Shown here one piece after another: positions 1 through 6,299 of a stretch of 8,277 bases of DNA; the first letter of the stretch is position 1, and each line of letters starts with the position of its first letter. Source of the stretch: an uncultured Alistipes sp. (GTDB taxonomy: Bacteria > Bacteroidota > Bacteroidia > Bacteroidales > UBA932). The translations under genes and the position numbers were made by a program. Under the pieces are notes generated by a model. The model ran no database searches, had not been told where the DNA came from, and saw nothing but the letters and a program-made list of their open reading frames with translations. The stretch spans positions 1 to 8,277 of the forward strand of contig UQUJ01000087.1 of NCBI GenBank assembly GCA_900544195.1, given 5' to 3'.

Positions 1-18
1 ACTTTGTAATATCATCGG

Positions 19-51
19 TTTGTCCGGGAAAGAGGACTTCTGCCGGACAAA
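19..51. repeat. 9-bp inverted repeat in the leader of the cytochrome gene
   Basis: TTTGTCCGG (19-27) is perfectly complementary to CCGGACAAA (43-51) across a 15-nt loop, and inside the loop AAG (30-32) can pair with CTT (37-39). No T-run follows on the + strand, so it is not a textbook terminator. It could be the terminator of a gene upstream of the window, an operator, or a leader hairpin. The sequence shows only the symmetry. Confidence 0.4.
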
Positions 52-73
52 ACTCATTCGACAAAACTCATTG
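46..73. repeat. Tandem duplication of a 14-bp unit
   Basis: GACAAAACTCATTC (46-59) is followed directly by GACAAAACTCATTG (60-73), which differs only in the last base. The first copy overlaps the right arm of the 19-51 inverted repeat. It lies about 75-100 bp before the start codon of the cytochrome gene. It may be a slippage duplication or a pair of regulator-binding half sites. No function can be assigned. Confidence 0.6.
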
Positions 74-146
74 GAAGAAAAATTTGCAGTCTGAAAGGTT
101 TTGCGTAAATTTACAAAATTTGTTTTTAACAGGTTTCGGAACGACT

Positions 147-1676
147 ATGAGAGGCGGAAAGAAAGTGATAATATTCGCTGGCCTTGGTGGGCTGGCGATC
201 GGTGTGTGCGCCATGCTGGCGGTCGGAGGGGCGATGAGCCGCACTTCCACCAACGAGTATTGCATGAGCTGCCACTACCACGAACAGGCTGACGCGGACT
301 GGAAGAAGTCCGAGCACTACAACAGCGAGAGCGGTGTGGTGACGGATTGCGCCTCCTGCCATCTTCCTCCGAAAGAGAACGGCTACCTTCGGTACTACAT
401 GATCAAGGCCAGGATGGGAGCCAAGGATCTGTGGGCCAAGATGACCAAGGATAAGGACGAAATCAATTGGGACTCAAAAAGAACCCTTGAGCACGGATCA
501 AAAATCGTTTACAACGAATCCTGCGAGAAATGTCACGTCAATCTTTTCCCGACCGGAATCACGGATGACGGCATCACTGCTCATCTCTACTATGAGGAGA
601 ACGCCAGGAAACTGAATCTCCAGTGCATCAGCTGCCATCTGAATACTGGCCACGACATGCCAGGCTACGAACATAAGAGGCTGGAAGGCAAGGTGATGGA
701 CACGGGTGGCGGTGAAAAGTACGACAGCGTGGCTGTGGTGGCTTCATTCGCGAACTTCACGGAAACGGTTCCCGGTACGACAGCCGCGATCAGGATGGTC
801 GCTGTTCCGGGAGGCGAGTTCACGATCGGGAGTCCGGACAACGAGCCGTTCCGCTCGGCGGACGAAGGGCCTCGGAAAAAAGTGAGAATATCTCCGTTCT
901 TCATGGGCGAGGTCGAGGTGACCTGGCATCAGTTCTGGGCTTTTTACAACGAAACAATGTCAGAGGGCAGAACCCCGCCGGAGAAAATCTTCGCCAACAA
1001 CAACCGTCCGGATGTGGATGCCGTCAGTGGCCCGACCCCACCGTTCGGATTCCCGGACCAGGGCTGGGGAATGGGCGAGAGGCCGGCGATCACGATGACC
1101 CACTATGCGGCGGAAACCTTCTGCCAGTGGCTTTCCCTCAAAACCGGACGAAACTACCGTCTCCCGACCGAGGCGGAATGGGAATATGCGGCCCGTGGCG
1201 GCACCCAGACCCCGTACTTTTTCGAAGGAAGCCCGAAGAAATATTCAAAGGAAACATTCTGGAACAAGCTTTTCGGGGCGGACACCACCTCGATCGCAAG
1301 GTATGTGATATATTCAGCAGACAGTTTCGGCAAGACTCAGGAACCTTCCGAGGTGAAGGCCAATCCGTTCGGGCTTAAGAATATGCTGGGCAACGTGATG
1401 GAATATTGCTCCGACCGGTATGCCGCTGACGCATATTCAAAGATTGCTGATGGCGCATTGGATCCGAAGGGACCAGAGAGTGGTGAGGAATTTGTAGTCC
1501 GTGGCGGTGCGTATTCAGATGACGCGTCGCAGGTTCGCTGCGCCGCGAGAAACCATACGCGTAATGAAGACTGGCTCCGCACTGACCCGCAGAATCCGAA
1601 GAGTATCTGGTGGTATTCCGACATCAAGGGAATCGGTTTCAGGGTGGTGTGTGATGTGCCCGAAGGAATTTTGTAA
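147..1676 (+). CDS. NrfH/NapC-type tetraheme cytochrome c fused to an FGE/SUMF1-like domain
   Basis: This 509-aa protein has a short basic N-terminus and one membrane anchor (residues about 7-28). Four CxxCH heme-binding motifs follow at residues 39-43 (CMSCH), 68-72 (CASCH), 126-130 (CEKCH) and 160-164 (CISCH). H169, in a GH just after the fourth motif, is a likely distal heme ligand. K87 and D94 are seven residues apart, like the quinol-site lysine and heme-1 aspartate described for NrfH (Lys82/Asp89 in Desulfovibrio, from memory). Residues about 215-503 form an FGE-sulfatase/SUMF1-like domain, with PGGEFTIGS, YRLPTEAEWEYAARGG, GLKNMLGNVMEY, VVRGGAY and a final GFRVV. The two copper-binding active-site cysteines of true FGE are absent. 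By family, the cytochrome part oxidises menaquinol and passes electrons to a partner outside the membrane; the role of the fused domain is unknown. The ATG at 147 is chosen because it begins just before the anchor; the frame is open back to a TTG at 84. NapC/NrfH family membership is firm, the electron partner is not. Confidence 0.9.
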   Translation: MRGGKKVIIFAGLGGLAIGVCAMLAVGGAMSRTSTNEYCMSCHYHEQADADWKKSEHYNSESGVVTDCASCHLPPKENGYLRYYMIKARMGAKDLWAKMTKDKDEINWDSKRTLEHGSKIVYNESCEKCHVNLFPTGITDDGITAHLYYEENARKLNLQCISCHLNTGHDMPGYEHKRLEGKVMDTGGGEKYDSVAVVASFANFTETVPGTTAAIRMVAVPGGEFTIGSPDNEPFRSADEGPRKKVRISPFFMGEVEVTWHQFWAFYNETMSEGRTPPEKIFANNNRPDVDAVSGPTPPFGFPDQGWGMGERPAITMTHYAAETFCQWLSLKTGRNYRLPTEAEWEYAARGGTQTPYFFEGSPKKYSKETFWNKLFGADTTSIARYVIYSADSFGKTQEPSEVKANPFGLKNMLGNVMEYCSDRYAADAYSKIADGALDPKGPESGEEFVVRGGAYSDDASQVRCAARNHTRNEDWLRTDPQNPKSIWWYSDIKGIGFRVVCDVPEGIL

Positions 1677-1900
1677 ATAGAAAGATTCCTGAGTTATTTA
1701 AAGGAATACTAAGTAAGCGTTAAAAAATAAGTTGAATAAAATTTTGTGTCAGATTTATGAGGATAGATTTCTTTTTGAAGAAGGAGTGTGCCGGTGGCAC
1801 ATGACTGATGAGAAAAGAAATATAGACCATGAAGATTTACAAATTGTTCAAGTTTTTTTAAATGATTATTAAATTTAATAACATAAAGACTATCAATAAA
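1677..1900 (+). promoter_or_regulatory. AT-rich gap and leader before the Gfo/Idh gene, with a small hairpin
   Basis: This 224-bp gap holds no convincing gene. TGTGCC (1787-1792) pairs with GGCACA (1796-1801) over a GGT loop. AAATTTTG (1739-1746) resembles the Bacteroidetes -7 element TAnnTTTG with one mismatch, but no clear -33 element stands before it. The gap is long enough for the downstream four genes to have their own promoter, but the sequence does not settle this. Confidence 0.3.
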
Positions 1901-3256
1901 ATGAGCAACAAAATGGACAGAAGATCCTTTCTTGGTAAAAGCGCCAAGATCGGTGTAGGTCTGGTAGGCGGCAGCGTCCTGCTGTCCGCCTGCGCAAGTG
2001 GTGACAAATCCGGCAAGATGACACCCCTCAGACAGCCGGGCGAGTATTATGTTCCTGAACTTCCTGACAAGGCCATCGACGGAAAGGAACTTAAGGTCGG
2101 CGTGATCGGTTGCGGCGGCCGTGGAAGCGGAGCCGTTGAGGATCTGCTGAATGCCGCCGACGGAATCAGGGTCACGGCCTTGGGCGATGTCTTTGCTGAT
2201 CGCCTGACCGGCCTTCGCGAAAACCTCAAGACCAAATGGAATCAGGAAGTTCCTGAAGATCACTGCTTCACAGGCTTTGAGGCCTACAAGCAGGTGATAG
2301 ACTCCGGCGTGGACATGGTGATTGTCGCCACTCCGCCGGTCTTCCGTCCGACGCATTTCCAGTACGCTACCGAGAAGGGGGTTCACTCCTTCCTTGAGAA
2401 GCCTATCGCTGTGGACGCCAAGGGCTATCGTCTGATCATGGCGACGGCGAAACAGGCTGAGGCCAAGGGGCTTAGCGTGGTGACCGGAACCCAGCGCCAC
2501 CATCAGAGACCTTACGTGGAGTCTTTCAAGAGGATCCAGGAGGGAATGATCGGTGAGATCACCGGCGGCAACGTCTACTGGAATCAGGGAATGCTTTGGT
2601 ACAAGGAGCGTCAGCAGGGCTGGAGCGACATGGAGTGGATGATCCGTGACTGGGTCAACTGGAAGTGGCTCTCAGGCGACCACATCGTCGAGCAGCATGT
2701 CCACAACATCGACGTTTTCAACTGGATGATCGGTAAGCACCCTATCAAGGCGACCGGTTTCGGCAGCCGCCAGCGCCGCGTCACCGGCGACCAGTACGAC
2801 AACTTCAGCATTGACTTTGAATATGAGAACGGCGTCCATCTGCACAGTATGTCGCGTCAGATCGACGGTTGCTCGACCAACATCGGCGAATGTGTCCACG
2901 GAACGAAGGGCTACTGGAGCTCGGCGGATTTCGCCATCCGTGATCTTCAGGGCAATGTCCTCTGGCAGTTTGACTTCGAGGCGGAGAAGGCTCAGTACAA
3001 GCAGACCAATCCGTACGTGCTAGAGCATGTGGATTGGGTGAACCACATCCGTAAGGGTGACGCTCATGTGGAGGCTGGCGAGTGTGGCATATCTTCTCTC
3101 TGCGGCGTTATGGGCCGTGAGTCGGCCTACACCGGCAACACCATCACCTGGGACGAGATCAGCGCCGCCGCACTGGATTACCTTCCGGAGAAGCTTGAGA
3201 TCGGCAAGATGGACATGAGCAAGTACACTGTCCCGGTCCCGGGAGCTGAAAAGTAA
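1901..3256 (+). CDS. Tat-exported lipoprotein oxidoreductase, Gfo/Idh/MocA family
   Basis: This 451-aa protein is an NAD(P)-dependent dehydrogenase of the Gfo/Idh/MocA family, which typically oxidises sugars, inositols or other polyols. Its N-terminus has a Tat-like twin arginine (DRRSFLGK), a hydrophobic stretch and a lipobox (LLSAC, C31), so a membrane-anchored protein outside the cytoplasm is expected. The Rossmann domain starts at about residue 64 with VGVIGCGGRGSG (glycine-rich loop 70-75). The catalytic-lysine motif EKP is at 166-168. The substrate-side motif EQHVHNIDVFNW (264-275) supplies E264, H268 and D271, matching the D-x3-H-x2-D pattern of the family with Glu in first place. Length is usual for the secreted Bacteroidetes type. 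The ATG at 1901 is preferred; in-frame ATGs at 1862 and 1913 are possible, but 1862 would add an uncharged-to-basic extension before the signal. The stop lies 6 bp from the next gene. It is not GH109, because it has EKP where that family, as I recall it, has a VSGA-type sequence. The substrate cannot be read from the sequence. Confidence 0.88.
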   Translation: MSNKMDRRSFLGKSAKIGVGLVGGSVLLSACASGDKSGKMTPLRQPGEYYVPELPDKAIDGKELKVGVIGCGGRGSGAVEDLLNAADGIRVTALGDVFADRLTGLRENLKTKWNQEVPEDHCFTGFEAYKQVIDSGVDMVIVATPPVFRPTHFQYATEKGVHSFLEKPIAVDAKGYRLIMATAKQAEAKGLSVVTGTQRHHQRPYVESFKRIQEGMIGEITGGNVYWNQGMLWYKERQQGWSDMEWMIRDWVNWKWLSGDHIVEQHVHNIDVFNWMIGKHPIKATGFGSRQRRVTGDQYDNFSIDFEYENGVHLHSMSRQIDGCSTNIGECVHGTKGYWSSADFAIRDLQGNVLWQFDFEAEKAQYKQTNPYVLEHVDWVNHIRKGDAHVEAGECGISSLCGVMGRESAYTGNTITWDEISAAALDYLPEKLEIGKMDMSKYTVPVPGAEK

Positions 3257-3262
3257 TTGATT

Positions 3263-4171
3263 ATGGACAGAAGACATTTTCTCTCGTCAGCGGCGATCGG
3301 ATCAGCTGCCTTGGCCGCGGCCTCTATGCTGCCGGGATGTGCCACTGCATTGGACAAGAAGAAGTGCGTGCCACGTCTTGAGCTGAAGCTCTCGTTTCAG
3401 GAAGGGATCGCCCCGGGAAAGAATCTGGGCGAGCAGCTGGATTTCATGGAAGACCTGGAGGTGCGTGGTTTCGAGCCGAACGGACGGAACCTTCCTGCCC
3501 GCGTCAATGAGATTCGTAACGCCCTCAGCGGACGTGACATCGAGGTCTCTGCCATCTGCGCCGGATTCGACGGCTTCATCCTGGCCGAAGACCCGGCGGT
3601 CAAGGCGTCGTTCGACAAATCGATGCGCGAGATCGTGGCCGCTGCAGGTGAACTCGGCTCGGTGGGAGTCATAATGGTCCCGGCTTTCAACGGCCAGACT
3701 CCGTGCAGACCCCACACCCTGGACACCCGCAACTACCTCTGCGAGCAGCTCCACGACCTCGGAGAGTTCGCCCTTGAGCACGGCACGACCGTGATTCTTG
3801 AGCCATTGAACAGAAGGGAGGCCTTCTATCTCCGTCAGGTTGCCGACGCCGCCGCGATCGCACGCGATTCCGACAGCAAGGGCGTGAAGGTGATGGGTGA
3901 TTTCTGGCACATGTCCGAGGAGACCTCCGACTACGGCGCGCTGACATCAGCCGGCATCGAGTACCTCCAGCACGTCCACATCGCCAGCCGTGGCCGCAGA
4001 CTGATGCCTGGAGAGGACGGCGCGAAGGACGACTACAAGTCCGGATTCCGGGCGCTCCAGCACATGGACTACAAGAACTATGTCAGTTTCGAGTGCGGCA
4101 CTGCCGGAGACCGTGCCAAGACCGTGAGGGAAGCCGTCAAACTCCTGTCGGATCAATGGTATAGTCTGTAA
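3263..4171 (+). CDS. Exported TIM-barrel sugar isomerase/epimerase-like protein (AP-endonuclease 2 superfamily)
   Basis: This 302-aa protein has a twin-arginine signal (MDRRHFLSSA), a hydrophobic stretch and a probable lipobox ending at C26 (LPGC). The mature part is a xylose-isomerase-like TIM barrel of the hydroxypyruvate isomerase / tagatose 3-epimerase type. Likely metal ligands are E180 (ILEPLNRRE), D213 (GDFWH), H239 (HVHIASRGRR) and E277 (SFECG), with H216 and R245 as companion residues. The E-D and D-H distances (33 and 26) match those of the tagatose epimerase family, as I recall them, so the metal site looks intact. The reaction is expected to be isomerisation or epimerisation of a keto sugar, or a related lyase step. 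ATG 3263 is the start; a TTG at 3257 is less likely. The gene sits 6 bp after the Gfo/Idh gene, and its TAA overlaps the next ATG by one base (TAATG), so co-translation is likely. Similar signal sequences suggest the two enzymes act in the same compartment on linked substrates. Confidence 0.85.
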   Translation: MDRRHFLSSAAIGSAALAAASMLPGCATALDKKKCVPRLELKLSFQEGIAPGKNLGEQLDFMEDLEVRGFEPNGRNLPARVNEIRNALSGRDIEVSAICAGFDGFILAEDPAVKASFDKSMREIVAAAGELGSVGVIMVPAFNGQTPCRPHTLDTRNYLCEQLHDLGEFALEHGTTVILEPLNRREAFYLRQVADAAAIARDSDSKGVKVMGDFWHMSEETSDYGALTSAGIEYLQHVHIASRGRRLMPGEDGAKDDYKSGFRALQHMDYKNYVSFECGTAGDRAKTVREAVKLLSDQWYSL

Positions 4172-5034
4172 TGGTTGTCGCAGGTCATACGTTCGGGCTG
4201 TTGGCGGCCCTGCTCTATGTCTGTCTTCTGGTGGTCATCTATGTTTTGCGTGACCGCTGGCCGCTGTTCAGGCATCTGGCCGGACGGAAAGCCTGCCTGA
4301 CCTCGATCTCAATCGTGCTGTTCCTGCTGCTCGTCTTCGGGCTTGTACCGCAGGACGGGGGCAGGGACGGTTTTTTCGGCGTTCTCGGTTTCAGGAATAT
4401 GAGCCGGTCGCCGATCTTCATCCTCGCGTTGCTTCTTTTGGCGACAAGCGTCACACTGAACACGATCGAGGATATTCATAGATTCAGCAAGCATCGCCTC
4501 GGGGTGACCTGCGCCCATCTGGGCCTGTCGGTGATTCTGATCGCCGGACTTTTCGGCTCCGGCGGCACTGTCCGGACGGTTATGATCGCGATGCCGAATG
4601 TCCCGGACCATCAAGCGCGGAACGAAGTCACTTATGAATATGTCAAACTCCCTTTCGAGTTGACACTCAGGGATTTCTCCGTTTATGAATATTCTTCCGA
4701 GGTCACCTTGACCCTTCCTGACGGCCGCTCATCAGAGATCAAAATCGCTGTGAACCACCCTGCAAAGGTCGGTTCGTGGTGGATTTATCAGTCGGACTAC
4801 CTGTCGGACACGGAACGAGGAGAGTTCGCAAGCATATTCAAGTGTGTCTGTTCGCCTTTGTCGGAGGTTTTCCGCATTGCATTGTGGCTGCTGCTTGTCT
4901 CAGCCGCGGCGATGGTGTTCTTTGCTGGCTTCAAACCGTCTTTTGGAAAGAAAGGACCATTGTCTGTAAAACTACAAGATGGCGCCGCTCCCTTAGGATG
5001 TGAAACTTTCAATGAAAAGGAGGAACGGTTATGA
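4171..5034 (+). CDS. resB: ResB-like cytochrome c biogenesis protein (short form)
   Basis: This 287-aa membrane protein has hydrophobic segments at about 7-26, 43-60, 80-97, 113-130 and 233-253. Between the fourth and fifth lies an exported domain with the ResB hallmarks LPFELTLRDFSVYEY (160-174) and VNHPAKVGSWWIYQSDY (194-210). H116, near the outer end of a membrane segment, is a candidate heme contact. By family, ResB works with CcsA (system II) to deliver heme and join it to CxxCH motifs of exported apocytochromes. The protein is shorter than ResB of Gram-positives or plastid Ccs1, as is common for the separate Bacteroidetes form. The stop codon overlaps ccsA (ATGA). The only cytochrome visible in the window is the tetraheme protein at 147-1676, its probable client. 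Family membership is clear, but the short form is divergent. Confidence 0.85.
   Translation: MVVAGHTFGLLAALLYVCLLVVIYVLRDRWPLFRHLAGRKACLTSISIVLFLLLVFGLVPQDGGRDGFFGVLGFRNMSRSPIFILALLLLATSVTLNTIEDIHRFSKHRLGVTCAHLGLSVILIAGLFGSGGTVRTVMIAMPNVPDHQARNEVTYEYVKLPFELTLRDFSVYEYSSEVTLTLPDGRSSEIKIAVNHPAKVGSWWIYQSDYLSDTERGEFASIFKCVCSPLSEVFRIALWLLLVSAAAMVFFAGFKPSFGKKGPLSVKLQDGAAPLGCETFNEKEERL
5018..5023 (+). promoter_or_regulatory. Strong Shine-Dalgarno site for ccsA
   Basis: AGGAGG lies 7 nt before the ccsA ATG, inside the last codons of resB. The other genes in the window have A-rich leaders with no such site, which is usual in Bacteroidetes. Together with the ATGA overlap, it fixes the ccsA start at 5031 and suggests tight co-translation with resB. 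Confidence 0.6.
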
Positions 5035-5969
5035 GTTGGGATTCGTTTGTCTGGTTCGCCTTGGCAGCGTCACTGTTCTGGATTTCAGGAGCGATTGTCT
5101 CCGTGATTTCCAAACGTAGGCTCCCGGCCGCCGTTCTGACCGGATGCGGCTCTGCCATATTCATGACATTCATTGTCGGGGTCTGGATTTCGCTTGGGCG
5201 TCCGCCTCTCCGCACTATGGGGGAGACCCGCCTTTGGTTCAGCCTGTTCCTTTCGCTGATCGGGCTCGTGGTGTATCTTCGTTGGCGTTACCGCTGGGTA
5301 CTTCCGTTCGGATGCCTGATGGCTGTGATGTTCGCCGGCATCAACATATTCAAGCCAGAGATTCACACTGAAGAACTTATGCCGGCTCTCCGCAGCCCGT
5401 GGTTCGTCCCGCACGTCATCGTCTATATGTTCGCCTACGCCGTGATGGGCATCGCCACCATCCTCGCCATCCGTATTCTCTGGCTGACCCGCCGTTCAGC
5501 CGCGGGATCCGCTCCGGCCACTGGGTCAACAACTCCTGCCACTGTCGATGCGACCGCAAGTCCCCTGTCACCGTCCCTTCAAGGCGACCTGCGCCTCTGC
5601 GACACCCTGGTGCGCATGGGCTGGGGATTCATCACAATGGGTATAGTGATGGGCGCCCTCTGGGCCAAACAGGCCTGGGGTGACTACTGGACCTGGGATC
5701 CTAAGGAAACCTGGGCCGCCGCCACCTGGCTCAGCTATCTTCTGTACATGCATCTCCGCCAAGGCTCTGCTTTATCTTCGGTCACTTCGGCAGGCTCAGA
5801 GGCCATAGCTCGACAGAACTCGCCAGCCATTGAAGTGGCATCACACTCCAACAAAGCTCTCCATCGCACCCTTTTCCTCCTGATATTCTCCTTCCTTCTC
5901 CTCCAGATGTGCTGGTGGGGCGTAAACTACCTCCCCTCAGCCCAAGGCTTCAGCCTGCACACCTATTAG
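5031..5969 (+). CDS. ccsA: Cytochrome c biogenesis protein CcsA (heme handling, system II)
   Basis: This 312-aa polytopic membrane protein carries the diagnostic tryptophan-rich WWD motif at 216-228 (WGDYWTWDPKETW), which binds heme on the outer face of the membrane. H128 (PWFVPHVIVY) and H310 (GFSLHTY, at the very C-terminus) fit the two conserved external histidine ligands of the CcsA/CcmC/CcmF superfamily. It pairs with ResB to transport heme and attach it to apocytochromes. Hydrophobic segments lie at about 5-27, 38-56, 67-83, 90-106, 125-152, 196-212, 228-242 and 279-298. Two loops are low-complexity and look inserted: residues about 153-186 (Ala/Ser/Thr/Pro-rich, after a membrane segment) and about 243-276 (Ser/Ala-rich, between the last two segments). 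Both avoid the motifs, so the protein should be functional. It is the last gene of the cluster; the next gene is 330 bp away. Confidence 0.92.
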   Translation: MSWDSFVWFALAASLFWISGAIVSVISKRRLPAAVLTGCGSAIFMTFIVGVWISLGRPPLRTMGETRLWFSLFLSLIGLVVYLRWRYRWVLPFGCLMAVMFAGINIFKPEIHTEELMPALRSPWFVPHVIVYMFAYAVMGIATILAIRILWLTRRSAAGSAPATGSTTPATVDATASPLSPSLQGDLRLCDTLVRMGWGFITMGIVMGALWAKQAWGDYWTWDPKETWAAATWLSYLLYMHLRQGSALSSVTSAGSEAIARQNSPAIEVASHSNKALHRTLFLLIFSFLLLQMCWWGVNYLPSAQGFSLHTY

Positions 5970-6228
5970 TATTCCTGACCTTTAGTGTGCCTTGGAATGA
6001 AATGAGGTCCCCTTTCAGAGGCCTGTAGAAAATACCATGGAGGGCAACATGTTGAATATTAATATTTTAACGGATGCTACTCCTTCCTCGTATGGCGTGG
6101 AGTAACTCTGTGTTCTGTCTTGATAACAAAGGCTTTGCCCTCCACGAAGGAAAGAGGGTAGTCTATGGTGCCAGAATGTGGGCTGAATGAAAATCAGGCA
6201 TATTCAATCATTCTTGGGGAGAATTTGC
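5970..6228. other. Gene-poor stretch with several inverted repeats, between ccsA and the aspS promoter
   Basis: No recognisable gene lies here. Short complementary arms are ATTCC/GGAAT (5971-5975 with 5994-5998), AGGTC/GGCCT (6005-6009 with 6020-6024, one G-U), TGGAGGGCAA/TTGCCCTCCA (6038-6047 with 6135-6144) and, nested within that pair, TACTCC/GGAGTA (6078-6083 with 6099-6104). CAAAGGCTTTG (6127-6137) is a small near-palindrome. The 5' hairpin could end the ccsA transcript, although no T-run follows. A 38-codon ORF (ATG 6074, stop 6188-6190) also crosses the region; it matches no family I know. A small structured RNA, an intergenic repeat or a decayed mobile element are all possible. Confidence 0.4.
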
Positions 6229-6236
6229 TAACTTTG
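6229..6236 (+). promoter_or_regulatory. Bacteroidetes -7 promoter element for aspS
   Basis: TAACTTTG followed by CA is an exact match to the Bacteroidetes sigma-ABfr -7 consensus TAnnTTTG. It lies 63 bp before the aspS start codon, giving a leader of roughly 50-60 nt. No clear TTTG -33 element is visible at the usual distance, which is common for this promoter class. Confidence 0.65.
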
Positions 6237-6299
6237 CAAGTTGTAGGTCCTCGAGAGAGATGCAGACCGCGTAAGTAGGAATATTCAAAACATATCAAT

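Noticed and set aside
84..146. A TTG-initiated N-terminal extension of the cytochrome gene
   Set aside because: It would add 21 residues before a normal short basic start and membrane anchor. The ATG at 147 gives the usual NrfH layout.
1709..2503. A 264-codon minus-strand reading frame over the Gfo/Idh gene
   Set aside because: It is antisense to a clear family protein, its translation has no recognisable domain, and it is best explained as a shadow of GC-rich coding sequence.
1901..3256. GH109 alpha-N-acetylgalactosaminidase for the Gfo/Idh protein
   Set aside because: The protein keeps the EKP dehydrogenase lysine motif, where GH109 proteins I recall have a different sequence, so a dehydrogenase fits better.
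6037..6105. A 22-codon ORF on the + strand between ccsA and aspS
   Set aside because: It is very short, has no ribosome site or known motif, and overlaps another small ORF in a different frame; chance is the simplest explanation.
6237..6299. A T-box or amino-acid riboswitch in the aspS leader
   Set aside because: The leader is only about 60 nt, with no T-box sequence or terminator hairpin, and T-boxes are not expected in Bacteroidetes.
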